A stretch of 19,818 nt of DNA, taken from positions 1 through 19,818 of the forward strand of contig LSSN01001814.1 of the NCBI GenBank assembly GCA_001970855.1, written 5' to 3'. The first letter of the stretch is position 1, and every line of letters starts with the position of its first letter. A program made the position numbers and the translations under genes. The notes below the pieces were generated by a model. That model worked only from the letters and a program-made list of their open reading frames with translations, was not told the origin of the DNA and made no database searches. This stretch comes from Smittium culicis (taxonomy: Eukaryota > Kickxellomycota > Harpellomycetes > Harpellales > Legeriomycetaceae). This document shows positions 8,791 to 18,950 of the stretch, in pieces.

Positions 8791-10299
8791 ATGAATAAAA
8801 TTGACATTTGCTCCAGCAACGAAGAGTATGACGATACTTTAAAACCTAATTATGATAACAATTATCAATACTCGCCTGAACTTCATTGTGAACCACAAAC
8901 CAAAAAGATCAAGCTTGATGAAGGTAAAAATAGTAAACGGAATTTTTTGGAGTGTAATGAAGGAACCAGCTTGTTTTCAGATGGTAAGAAAGAAAAGCTT
9001 GAATACTTGTCTCGACAGTGGGTGATCGATGTTACTAAAGTCTTGCTAAATCAGTTCTTCCAGATTCACAGGCATGGCGCAGAAAAAAGAAAATCTTGTA
9101 CTAGTTCAAGCTTAGGAGTTGCAAGTACAGTTGAGGCTCACCAAAAAAGCTATGAAACTAACGGAGGTATTTACAGAATACAAGATCTCTTTGGAATGAA
9201 TAATGAGGCTGTACTTTCTGAGGCTATTCTTGAAAGATCTCTCTCGGATATAACGTTGGAGAATGAAGTTTCCAACATGTTTGACCATCCAGACAACTTA
9301 TCTGAATTAAACATACTTGATGGAATAAGCTTTAGGAGTTCCGATCTTCTAAATAGCGAATACAAGAATATTTATGCAAACCAGGATATAGTAGCTGAAC
9401 CCCTAAGACTATGCGACATTAGTGAAAATCAGAAACGCTTTAGTAAATTTGAACTTGGCAGCTTTAATAGTTACAAAGATCCATCGTATATGGGAGGAAA
9501 TAGTGACATTAGCGTCGGGTTTAGTAGAAGTATAGATATTAGTGCTATCGATCAGCTCAATATGGAAATTTCCGGGCATAATAAATGCGAACAGTGTGAT
9601 TTAAATAGATATAACGTCGAGTATTTTAACCACTTTCATGTCCAAGACAATTTAGCTGGTACCCACGACTCCAATCCTAATAACACACAGATCACAGAAG
9701 GCGAAATTTTTTTTGGCTGTGATAATAACGCAGGTATAGACGTAATTAGCAAACAAGATCTATCGCAGCTGGATATCTTCAGCACACTGCTAGGACCAAG
9801 CCAATATTTTGATAGCATTGAAAGCAGCAATGGGATAGATTTTAAAGAATCTAATGAATATAAACGGGAGCTGGAAAGCGTCATAACAACGAATAAATCA
9901 AATATCAGCGACCTATCGCTTATAATATCAAGCTTTAAAGAGATGGAGTCTAATGTTATTAAAAATGCGCAGGAATGCTTTATTATTGATTTCTTTACAC
10001 CAGTGCTGTACAAAATACTAAGTAGCTTTACAAGACCTAAATTCATCAACAGTGGCTCGAGTATAGACGGTTTCCAAAACACTCCTGAAGCTAACGAGCA
10101 ACCACCATTATCCTCAGCAAGCAAAGGTTATAATGAAAATATATTTTCTTTCGGCTTGAGTTACCAAATAGAAAAATGTGACAATTTGGGTTATTGTTAT
10201 TATGTGCCTAGTTTAAATAGCTCGCTTAACAAGTCGATAACCTCGATTGAAGAATTTTACTACCATATTATTTTAAAACTAAACGAACTTTTAATTTAA
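8791..10299 (+). CDS. Unrecognised 502-residue protein, possibly nuclear
   Basis: I do not recognise this protein. It is a single open exon starting at the first in-frame ATG (MNKIDICSSN) and ending NELLI. Residues 38-50 (KKIKLDEGKNSKR) are two basic clusters ten residues apart, as in a bipartite nuclear localisation signal. The first 60 residues and much of 200-340 are rich in Asn, Ser, Asp and Glu and look disordered. Residues about 70-95 (LSRQWVIDVTKVLLNQFFQI) and 365-415, and the last 20 residues, could form helices. There is no signal peptide, no membrane segment and no catalytic motif I can name. A pair of Cys (CEQC, about 267-270) is too isolated to call a zinc site. Length and ordinary amino-acid use argue for a real gene. 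It could be a fast-evolving regulatory or complex-scaffold protein. Missed 3' exons are possible but not required. Confidence 0.7.
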   Translation: MNKIDICSSNEEYDDTLKPNYDNNYQYSPELHCEPQTKKIKLDEGKNSKRNFLECNEGTSLFSDGKKEKLEYLSRQWVIDVTKVLLNQFFQIHRHGAEKRKSCTSSSLGVASTVEAHQKSYETNGGIYRIQDLFGMNNEAVLSEAILERSLSDITLENEVSNMFDHPDNLSELNILDGISFRSSDLLNSEYKNIYANQDIVAEPLRLCDISENQKRFSKFELGSFNSYKDPSYMGGNSDISVGFSRSIDISAIDQLNMEISGHNKCEQCDLNRYNVEYFNHFHVQDNLAGTHDSNPNNTQITEGEIFFGCDNNAGIDVISKQDLSQLDIFSTLLGPSQYFDSIESSNGIDFKESNEYKRELESVITTNKSNISDLSLIISSFKEMESNVIKNAQECFIIDFFTPVLYKILSSFTRPKFINSGSSIDGFQNTPEANEQPPLSSASKGYNENIFSFGLSYQIEKCDNLGYCYYVPSLNSSLNKSITSIEEFYYHIILKLNELLI

Positions 10300-11118
10300 T
10301 CAGATAATTTTTATTTACTCTGCTTTTTTTTTTTTTTGCTTTATCTAATACATCACAAAAACCATTTTTATTTAGTAATGAGTTAGATATTAAAGAAAAT
10401 TTTATTGAAGATATGATATATCTGATCTTTTGCTTTCTGTATAAAAGTGCCTTGTTGGATATATTAAAATATAGCTTGTTATAATGAAACACTTCAGTGA
10501 ATTACTTGTAAAGGCGCAAAGGTGAATATGGTATACTTGAAGTGATAGCGTCAAATACTATAGAAATGCACTTTTCTTAATTCAAGCTTTTAGTTGAACA
10601 TAGAAACGGGCTATACCTTATATCACACCTCTCTTATTTTAACCCCTTAATGCTTCTGCCTCATAACTTTTCTGAACTAAGTTGCTTCACTTGCTAAAAA
10701 TATAAATAAAACGTCACTAGCCTATGGAAGCTGGAGGATTGGCTTCTTTGTCAGTTATCGGAGCAATATTTATGAGCAAACTGCAGGGAAGTTTGGGGAT
10801 CTGAGGGTTTGGGCAGCTTGATTTGGCTACGTGATTAGCTTGACTTGGTGTATTTTAACTAATGAGAAAGAGGATCAGAAGTGCTAATAAATTGTAGCAA
10901 ATAGAGTCTAGGCATGAAATTAGTAATCAAACTCAGCAAATCACTTAATGCGATCAGGTATGTATTTAAGTGCGATAAAAAATTTTATGGAAAAAGCTTT
11001 GTGCTTACTTGACAACCATTGTATACTCGTGTTTAGCTACTATTACTAAAGCTTATTAATCGCAGCGCATTTGAAACCCAGTTCGATCAATTATACATTA
11101 TATCCAAAATCAATAGTT
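10300..11118. other. Spacer between the orphan gene and CCT3
   Basis: About 820 bp, mostly AT-rich. A patch at about 10720-10850 is richer in G and carries a 26-codon open stretch (ATG 10724, TGA 10802) that I do not trust as a gene. AATAAA-like motifs occur near 10703. The CCT3 promoter must lie in the right half. No RNA gene was recognised. Confidence 0.55.
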
Positions 11119-13311
11119 ATGCAGGCCCCAGTAATCGTCTTAAGTAAGTATTTATCTCCTCTCTACATCATGCCTATAGCGCTTTAGCCACTTTATCTTC
11201 TACAATAAATTAGATACAAACAAACAAAGGGAATCCGGCCCCAAAGCTAGGATGTCTAACATAATGGCTGCAAAGGTACCAATTCGACATTTAAGAATCT
11301 TTCATCATCTTGAGCTTTTTATGCTATTTTCAAGCAATTCACATACTCAATATACATATATTACCTATAGACTATCGCGGATATTGTTAGAACATGCCTT
11401 GGCCCTAGAGCAATGCTTAAGATGATGCTTGATCCTATGGGAGGAATTACTCTTACTAACGACGGTCATACAATTCTTAGAGAATGTGAAGCTATTCATC
11501 CAGCTGCTAAATCTGTCATCGAACTATCTAGAACCCAAGATGAAGAGGTCGGCGATGGAACCACTTCCGTCATAGTTCTAGGTATCTCTATAACTACCAT
11601 TTATTTTTTTACTATATTTTTTTTATTTACTATATTTTTTTTTGTTTACTATATTTTTTTTTATTTATTATACTTTTTTTATGTTATCTCTCTTAGCCGG
11701 TGAAATGTTAACAGTTGCAGCACCTTTCCTTGAAAGAAAAATACATCCTGTTGTTATTTTGGACGGCTACAGAAAGGCCCTCCAAGATGCTGAATCAATG
11801 CTCGAATCAATTAGTATAACTGTTGACACCTCATCAAGAGTAGAAATGCTAGGCTTAATCAAATCAGCTATTGGCACTAAATTTGTTTCACGCTGGAACG
11901 ATCTGATGTGTAACTTGGCTCTCACTGCCGTCCAAACTATTGTCGTTAAGTCTGAAAATTTAGACCCAAAATCAAAAGCTCAAGTAGATATTAAAAGATT
12001 TATTCGCGTCGAAAAAGTTCCTGGAGGCGAGATCGAAGATAGTGAAGTGCTTAACGGCGTTATGTTCAATAAAGACATTGTTCATCCAAAAATGAGAAGA
12101 AAGATTGTTAACCCTCGCATAATTCTCCTAGATTGCCCACTTGAATACAAAAAGGGAGAAAGTCAAACAAACATCGAGATCACCAAAGAAACCGAATGGG
12201 CAAGATTACTTGAAATCGAAGAAGAACAAATTAAATCTATGTGCGATCAAATTGCTCTTCTCAAACCTGATCTAGTTATCACTGAAAAAGGAGTTTCTGG
12301 TAAGGATTATTTAATGATCATATTTGTAAATCACTCCAATTCTTTTTATAATTATTTTCTTTCTATAAATCACTTTTATTAGATTTGGCTCAGCACTATT
12401 TGGTCAATGCCGGAATTTCTGCAATCAGAAGAATTCGTAAGATGGACAATAACCGTATTGCCCGTGCAACAGGTGCCACTATCGGTACATCAGTTTTTGA
12501 CTTGAAAGAGTCTGATGTCGGTACTCAATGTGGACTATTTGAAATAAAGAAAATTGGTGATGAGTATGTCTTTTAATTTTTTACGTCTTATTCGTCTCAG
12601 ACTTGGCTCTAAAAGTATATTCACTAACAGATTTTTTACTTGCTTAGATATTTCACATTTTTAGTTGAATGCAAAGATCCAAAAGCATGTACAATTATGC
12701 TTCGTGGTCCATCAAAAGACATTCTCAACGAAGTCGATCGTAATTTACAAGACGCTATGAGTGTAGCTCGCAACGTTTTGATTCGCCCATTGTTATGCCC
12801 AGGTGGCGGTGCCAGTGAAATGGCTATCTCTGTTTTATTAGCTCAAAACGCAAAAGCAAACATTACTGGTGTTGAACAGCGTCCTTATTTGGGTGTATCT
12901 GAGGCTTTGGAGGTTATTCCTAGAACACTTGTTCAAAACTGTGGTGGTAATGCCATTAAAGTATTAACAGCTTTGAGAGCAAAACACTCTGCTGGTGAAC
13001 ATACTTGGGGAGTCAATGGCGAAACAGGAGCCGTTGTTGATATGAAAGAGTATGGGATTTGGGAACCGTTGGCTGTCAAAATCCAAACCATCAAGACTTC
13101 TATTGAGGTATTTAATTAGTTTTATATCTTTCCTGCATTTAGCTAATTTTTTTTTATTAGATTTCATGATTCTCTAACATTTTTTCATTAATTTCTCGCC
13201 ATTATTATTTTAACTTTAAATTTTTAGTCTGCATGCCTTTTGCTTCGTGTTGATGACATTGTTGCAGCCACATCAAAGAGATCAGAACTCAAGTCTTTAT
13301 CTGATGATTAA
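11119..13311 (+). CDS. CCT3: CCT/TRiC chaperonin subunit gamma, seven exons
   Basis: Exons: 11119-11143, 11214-11275, 11371-11581, 11697-12299, 12383-12563, 12648-13107, 13228-13311 (1626 nt, 541 residues, the usual CCT subunit length). The product is one of eight paralogous subunits of the cytosolic double-ring chaperonin that folds actin, tubulin and WD40 proteins with ATP. The gamma identity rests on MQAPV at the start, VEKVPGGEIEDSEVLNGV, NPRIILLDCPLEYKKGE and the DPKACTIMLRGPSKD segment, all characteristic of CCT3. ATP-site elements are present: LGPRAM and TNDG (58-61), GDGTTS (90-95, with Asp91), the GGG of CPGGGASE (413-415) and DMKEYGIWEP near the end. The protein ends SLSDD without the longer tail of animal CCT3. 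Intron lengths are 70, 95, 115, 83, 84 and 120. The donor of intron 5 is GTATGT, which restores EYFTFLVEC; reading straight on would hit a stop. Nothing looks broken. Confidence 0.95.
11604..11680 (+). repeat. 18-19 bp tandem repeat inside CCT3 intron 3
   Basis: ACTATAT starts at 11611, 11629 and 11648, with a variant ATTATAC at 11667, each followed by 8-10 T. This gives about four copies with a period of 18-19 bp that fill most of the 115-bp intron. The units sit where the branch point and polypyrimidine tract should be. Confidence 0.75.
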
Positions 13312-13349
13312 TTTAAATTTTTATTTATACCATTTTTTTACATAAACTA

Positions 13350-13355
13350 AATAAA
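13350..13355 (+). terminator. Likely CCT3 polyadenylation signal
   Basis: AATAAA lies 39 bp beyond the CCT3 stop codon in a T- and A-rich stretch, a normal place for a cleavage and polyadenylation signal. The motif is short and frequent in AT-rich DNA, so this rests on position. Confidence 0.4.
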
Positions 13356-14431
13356 AGAAAATTTCTTATTAGATTTAACATCTTTATTTTCTATCATATC
13401 AATTTTATATCGAGCAGCTAACTCTATAAACCAAAAATAAAAAAAAATCAACTGCGAAGACTGGTTCAATAAAGCATTTAGTTTTAGTGAAAACCAATAC
13501 TTTAAACTGGTACGTTAACTTCGATAATTATTTATTGTCGATTATTATCTTGGTAGGTGTATACTATTTATCTTGATTATGAATAAGAGGTGTATCCTTC
13601 TTCGATCCTCTCAGATGAATGGGTTTAAATCAGTTATAGTATTCTTATGTTTATAGTCTAGTTTATAAAAAAACGACATTGATTAAAAAGCAAGGAAATT
13701 TATTCGAATTAATTTGTATTTTGAATTCATGGTAAAATATAACATATTCTACTATAATAAAATATACAATGCGAGATGAAAAAATAAATAATTAAACCTA
13801 AAATAATATTAATATAATGATATATTAGCTTTTTTTCCTGAATAAATTGTGCAAGAAATGAAGGTATAATGTATCACTATTCAACAATGAATAAAGTTAA
13901 TACTGTGTTTGGGATATTTGTAAAGTATTTTTAGATATGTAATTTTGGCTTATAACGCTGATATGTATGCGAAAAAGAAAACTTAATGTACGTATATCAT
14001 CAAACCTTTCTATTTTGTTTTATAAACAACGCTACACATTGAGATATAAAAATTTTTATACATGGAGTATTTTCAAATAGATGAATTTTTTATTTTTTTT
14101 TATGCCATTGCTCGAGTGGAAGAATTAGGAGCGTTATCTAATTTACAAGATTTTAGAATGTTGTAGCCTTTAGATTCTGGAGGTAAATATCTAGAAAAAC
14201 TGCTAAAACCCCGAATTTTGACAGTAGAGTATATTAGATAAGACTTTGTATATCATAATAAATTATCCAAGATAATTATTTATTAAATACATTCTATAGC
14301 GTTAATATAACGCTTGAAGATTAATGAGATTTATTATCAAAATTGCTTTGTGCTTAAATGGAGTAATAGTTTATAAAATTGAATGATATACATATAGGCT
14401 TAGTTTTAACAAATAGCTATAATTATATAGT

Positions 14432-14487
14432 GGGGTTGGGGTAAAATTAGGGGCGGTTTAATTTGTGATTGTCTCTTATTTTAGGGG
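14432..14487 (+). repeat. Cluster of four GGGG runs
   Basis: GGGG occurs at 14432-14435, 14438-14441, 14450-14453 and 14484-14487, with spacers of 2, 8 and 30 bases. Such runs are rare in this AT-rich DNA. They could form a G-quadruplex with one long loop; this is structural inference only. Confidence 0.35.
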
Positions 14488-15575
14488 AAAAAAACCAATG
14501 TTCAAAGAATGAAAACAAACAAAATATGAAAATCGAGAATATGGTTATATTCCGTTGATAGTTTGAACAATTAATTGTGAAGAATGATGAGTGTACCTTT
14601 TTTTTATTTTATTTTTTTTAGGGAATTGGTTATATTTATACTATTATAGAGAAACAATTAATAATTAGCGCGTATGCATAATTTTATTTTTATTATAGGG
14701 TTGTGAGTGGGACTGAATTGTAAAAATTCCAACTAGTCGTAAAGCTGGCATAAAAACACACATTTAATGGCATTGTGTTTATTAAAAATCGACTAGGAGT
14801 GATGAGCATTAATGAAAGATTTAAAGTAAAAATCCATGATTTTTGGAGGAGAATGGTAGACGTTGATAATTTATTCTGGATATGTAGCATAGTTGCATAT
14901 TGAGCAGAGGTGAATGCTTTCCATGGTAAGTTTTAAGAAATATAGTTATCCTAGGCAAGTTTGAGATGTTTTATTTGTAGAATTAAGGCGTGGATGTGTG
15001 CTGAAAAAAAAATGGCTAGCGTTGACATTGGAAGTAGAAATTCTGAATTTAATTATCGCAAAACCTCCCTGACAAAAAAGCGTAAATGATTCTAGTTCCA
15101 GTTATATTGCTAGTGTGTCCAAAGAGTTAAACCGAGAAGTTTTGATTATGCGTACAAGTGCGCATAGATTTCACAGCATAAAGTGTCTAAGTACAGACTG
15201 AGTTAGTATGGCTTAAAAAAGCGACGATTTCTGTACACGAAAATGTGTTAAAAAGACACAAAAAGTTTGAGGTTTTGAGGAAGAAGTATTTTCAACCAAC
15301 TATTAGTAAAAAAATATAAAGTAAGGCTGAGCGATGACGTTTATCGGGCAGATTAGATTAAGCGTAGATTAATTGCATGAAAATCCGCATAGCAAAGAAT
15401 TGCATTTACTTCTCCGCTGCAAACTCCACTAATTATAGCAAAAATTATGGTAGTGATCAAGAACAACCAATAACATGAGCGTATTCATGAACTTCGTAGT
15501 TTAGTGGGCTCTGAGAGAATGAGTAATTAGATTAGATTACTTCTGCAGAGGAGTTGATGGTTTGAGTAGGTGAGC

Positions 15576-15590
15576 GGAGTGGAGTGGAGT
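15576..15590 (+). repeat. GGAGT tandem triplet
   Basis: Three exact GGAGT units in a row, followed by GG. A minor simple repeat with no evident role. Confidence 0.6.
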
Positions 15591-15802
15591 GGCAACTAGC
15601 AGTGCCCGAGAAAGCACTTCAGTCGAATAAAGCCATCCAAAAAGCATAGTAAAAATTTTACAGCGTTGGCATAATTTGCAAAAGGGCTTAATAGTAGCTA
15701 AACAACAAATAAAGCCTAAATCCCAGTTGGCTGAAAGTTTTGCGTTTTTTTTTTGTTGTTTTTTATCTATTAGATACTCTTCTAAGCTTTTCTTCCAGGC
15801 TC

Positions 15803-15899
15803 TATAAAGTCAAGGTCTTCACCCTGTAGACGTAAATATATTCCCTCTATCTCTCTTTCCTATTTTATCTACCTAATAGTGCCCTCTCCCCCTCCCCAC
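15803..15899 (+). promoter_or_regulatory. Probable eIF2A core promoter: TATAAA plus pyrimidine-rich leader
   Basis: TATAAA at 15803-15808 stands 102 bp before the ATG. Between 15841 and 15899 the + strand is strongly C/T-rich (for example CCCTCTCCCCCTCCCCAC at 15882-15899), then ACGAGAATA leads into the ATG at 15910. A TATA box followed by a CT-rich block just before the start codon is a known layout of strongly expressed fungal genes. No other gene in the window shows such a clear pair. The transcription start is not visible from sequence. Confidence 0.5.
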
Positions 15900-15909
15900 T
15901 ACGAGAATA

Positions 15910-18204
15910 ATGACAGAACAAGCCCCCACCCAGTTTTTATGTAAGTTGCGCCTGCTAGCTTCCTCTTTTCCTTCTATACACTTCCATCTCTCCCATATCT
16001 TAAATTTACTATAATAGACCATGCTCTACGAGATTTTGGTGTCTACAAGGGCCCCCCTAGCTCAGATCTAGTTCCAGGAATCAAAAGGTTACTTTAAACC
16101 TCCCACTTACTTAATTACATTCTATTAGCTTTTCATTGTCACGCTCTATTTTGATCTCTTTTGTCATTTGATACTAACTGTCCTTTAATAAACTATTCAC
16201 TTGTAGAGAAGGCTTGGAAGTCAAGATTATGAAATATAGCCCTGATGGTAGATACTTGGCTTGGTCCACCTCCACCAGCATTTCTATTCTATCTGCTAGT
16301 GATTATAAAATAATCTCTGAAATCCATGAAAAGAATGTTGTTGAAATATCTTTCTCCCCTAAAGGAAATTATATGATGACCTATGAACGGTTTATCAAAT
16401 CCACTGAAGATGCTCAACATCGAAATCTCAAAGTCTTTAAAACCGACACCGGTGAGCTACTAGGTTCATTCACTCAAAAAAGTAGCGTTTCCTGGCAATT
16501 ACAATGGCCAGAAGATGAATCCTTCTGTGCCCAGCTAGTTACCAACAACGTCCACTTCTTTAAACCCACTGCCAGTATGGGAACAACTTCTCCTGATATG
16601 AAGCTAAATATTGAAGGAATCAAATCTTTTTCTATTTCTCCAGGATTGTCCCCGCTAGTTGCCGCATTTATCCCTGAACGCAAAGGCAAACCTGCCGCTA
16701 TTAGATTGTACAAACTAGGCATTTTCAACCAACCAATATCAAATAAATCATTTTACAAAGCTGAAAAAGTCGAATTCATGTGGCATAGCTTAGGTAATTC
16801 TACTATTTTCAATTCCCTTAATCTAATAATTTATTAATACAGAAAAATGTTTCTAATTATAATTACGCTATAAATAAAATTTTTGATCTTATCTTTATAT
16901 GTTGTTTAGGGACATCACTGCTTGCTCTTACCCACACTGACGTCGATAACACTGGAAAAAGTTACTATGGTGAAACCAACCTTTATTACATGTCTATTGT
17001 CGGCAACTTCGACTGTAGAGTTCCTTTGAACAAGGAAGGTCCCATACACGATGTTGTATGGAACCCTATCGAAAAGGAATTTGTTGTTATTTATGGATAC
17101 ATGCCTGCAAAAATATCTTTATTTGACAATAAAGCTAATGAAATATTTTGCTTTGGAATTGAGCCAAGAAATATGGTTAAATTCAACCCACAAGGTAGAG
17201 TCTTAGCTATTGCAGGCTTCGGAAACTTGTCAGGGCATGTTGATTTGTGGGATTACAAAAAGAGAAAGCTTGTGAAATCTATCAACGCACACGGATCAAC
17301 TATATGTAATTGGTCGCCATGCGGAAGATACTTATTAGCAGCAACTCTTAGTCCTAGATTACGCGTTGACAACGGATTTAAAATTTGGCATTATTCGGGC
17401 AATTTGGTGCATAGTAGAGCCATAAATGAACTCTATGATGTTCAATGGCGACCTTCTGACGTTTCGAACTACCCCCAACGTGGTAAACTCGACCCCCTTC
17501 CACAAGACATTAGCATATACATCGAAAATGTAGGTAATAAGGCTCCGCCAACATCTACTAAACCTGTTGGTGCTTACCGGCCTCCACATGCAAGAAATGG
17601 CCCATCAAGCGGACCTACAGCTCCTGTATCGTTATCTCAAAGAGCTGGTGAAGATACAACCGGAGGTTCTAAGGCATACACACCTCCTACACAAACGCGC
17701 TATATTCCAGGTGCACCTCCTCCAAAAGCTAAGCCAACAAGGTCGCCTAAACCAGCAAAGCAACAAGCTGAAAATGGGCAACAGAAAGGAGGAAATCCCG
17801 ACAAAAACTCGAAAAAAGACCAACAAAACAAGGAAAATTCGCAAAAATCTAATAATCAAGGACAAAAGGATAGGGGAAATAACGATGAAGGAAAACTATC
17901 TGTTAAAAACAGTAAACCTCATACTCAAAGCTCAAACTCGTCACCACAACAAGGCGGGAATCAAAAATTCGGATCACCAGTACCAGGTAAAGAAAATGAA
18001 TCACCTGAAGGCAACAAAAGCCCATCTCAAAGTAATCCAGCAGTTAAAAGGTTCCTAGTTCTGCAAAGAAAGCTCCGCCAAATTGATACTTTAATGAAAA
18101 AACGAGATTCCGGCGAAGTTCTTAACGAAGCCCAACAGAATAAAATCGCCTCCAGAAGCTTAGTTATAAAACAGATGGAAGAATGTAATCCTACTAAACA
18201 GTAG
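15910..18204 (+). CDS. EIF2A: eIF2A-like translation initiation factor, four exons
   Basis: Exons: 15910-15940, 16018-16087, 16207-16793, 16910-18204 (1983 nt, 660 residues). eIF2A is a WD40-type protein that binds 40S subunits and promotes GTP-independent Met-tRNAi delivery at special mRNAs. It is unrelated to eIF2-alpha. Residues about 35-440 form the beta-propeller. Family hallmarks are MKYSPDGRYLAW, NKSFYKAEKVEFMW, DVDNTGKSYYGE, GPIHDVVWNP, FVVIYGYMPAKISLFD, FGNLSGHVDLWD and PRLRVDNGFKIWHYSG (378-393). AYRPPHAR (451-458) is the conserved segment after the propeller. Residues about 460-608 are a Gln/Asn/Lys/Pro/Ser-rich disordered tail, longer than in the animal protein. Residues 609-660 are the conserved basic C-terminal helix (KRFLVLQRKLRQIDTLMKKR). 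Intron 2 starts GTTACT, an uncommon donor, but the frame and the GIKREGLEVKIMKY join support it. The start follows a TATA and CT-rich promoter and there is no competing ATG. Identity is very secure. Confidence 0.93.
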
Positions 18205-18950
18205 AGTCGATATTTAAAAATTCTTTTATTTTTGTTTTTAATCTTAGAAATTATATATAAATTAATATTGGAAATTTTTTTTCTCTCTGTTCGCCATTGT
18301 TCTTTTGGGTTCTTATTAATATTTTTTCTTATATGTCATTATTTTTTCTTCCTGTGTACTAACTGTAAATGTAATTATATTATACTAGTGCTATAATAAT
18401 TTTACGAAACTAATAAGCAGTAAGAGCTATCTGAAACGTATTTTGATAATAGTATAAGTGACTAAACCAAACTTGAATGTATCATAGATATTTTTTTAGC
18501 CAAAAAATGACACTTTACTTCAACGTTAGAGAAATATAAGCGATAATTATTTCTTTTTTCCTACACTTTTTTTTTTTAGCTAGTTAGAACTGAATCTGAT
18601 CAGCCAATAATAATGACTTTTTTACTGCTGCCATTTGCTTCAAAAAGTAAAAAAAAAAAATTTTTTACATAAAGCTTTGATTTTTTAATGTAATTAAAAA
18701 TTTCCTAAATACTATTTTTTTTTTTGGCTAGCAACTTTTAATTATTTTTTCGACTAGAAAATTATCCTCCCTCATTTTTTTTTTATTTAGGAAAAAAATC
18801 AAAAAGATTTATTCTCGAAAAATCTCCAGCTACACTATCGCAACTCCGTCCGTTTGTAAAATAAACATAACCGCTAAAAAAAAAGCAAAAAATAGAAAAA
18901 GAGGAGCGACTCAGTTCAATAGACAATAAAATAAATAAATAAAAAGAGGC
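18205..18950. other. Spacer between eIF2A and EFG1
   Basis: About 750 bp of AT-rich DNA with no gene. It must contain the eIF2A 3' end and the EFG1 promoter. Long T-runs lie at about 18570-18580, 18716-18725 and 18776-18784. A palindrome-like A12/T6 element is listed separately. Confidence 0.6.
18647..18668. repeat. Inverted repeat made of an A-run facing a T-run
   Basis: GT followed by A12 and T6 and then AC can fold into a hairpin with 8-bp arms and a 6-base loop. It is probably a simple consequence of homopolymer runs. Confidence 0.35.

Larger units (their letters stand above)
13312..15802. other. Longest spacer (about 2.5 kb), no gene supported
   Basis: Both strands carry frequent stops. 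The longest minus-strand stretch (14693-14890) has no recognisable motif and many Leu/Phe/Ser. Short plus-strand stretches of about 40 codons occur near 14780-14900 and 15080-15200, again without motifs. From about 14400 onward the + strand is noticeably richer in G than in C, and the sequence is less AT-extreme than the left half, so decayed gene or transposon matter is possible. A hairpin (AATTATC-CAA-GATAATT, 14261-14277), a G-run cluster and a GGAGT triplet lie inside. No tRNA, snRNA or snoRNA signature was found. Confidence 0.5.

Noticed and set aside
9636..10124. 162-codon minus-strand open frame inside the orphan gene
   Set aside because: It is an antisense shadow rich in Leu/Ser, arising from the Asn/Ser/Asp codons of the sense frame.
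10724..10804. 26-codon small ORF (MEAGGLASLS...) in a G-richer patch
   Set aside because: It is too short, has no conserved feature, and has stops closely on both sides. It is kept only as a note in the spacer entry.
11076..11090. GTTCGATC-like tRNA B-box
   Set aside because: No A-box at the proper spacing and no cloverleaf can be drawn around it.
11582..11696. Hydrophobic Phe/Tyr-rich tail on CCT3 exon 3, which looks like a membrane anchor
   Set aside because: It is read-through of intron 3. Removing 11582-11696 restores the conserved VIVLAGEML join.
12564..12576. CCT3 appearing to stop after EYVF
   Set aside because: The stop lies in intron 5. The donor GTATGT at 12564 and acceptor at 12647 rejoin EYFTFLVECKDPKAC in frame.
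14582..14588. ATGATGA resembling a snoRNA C box
   Set aside because: No matching D box (CTGA) at a normal distance and no terminal stem; the nearest is about 125 bp away.
14693..14890. 65-codon minus-strand open frame in the long spacer
   Set aside because: No motif, no plausible exon neighbours and a length expected by chance in 2.5 kb.
17567..18058. 163-codon open frame overlapping the eIF2A tail in another frame
   Set aside because: It is Lys/Gln/Leu-rich purely because the real frame is A-rich low complexity. It has no start context and no motif, and it lies wholly inside a secure coding exon.
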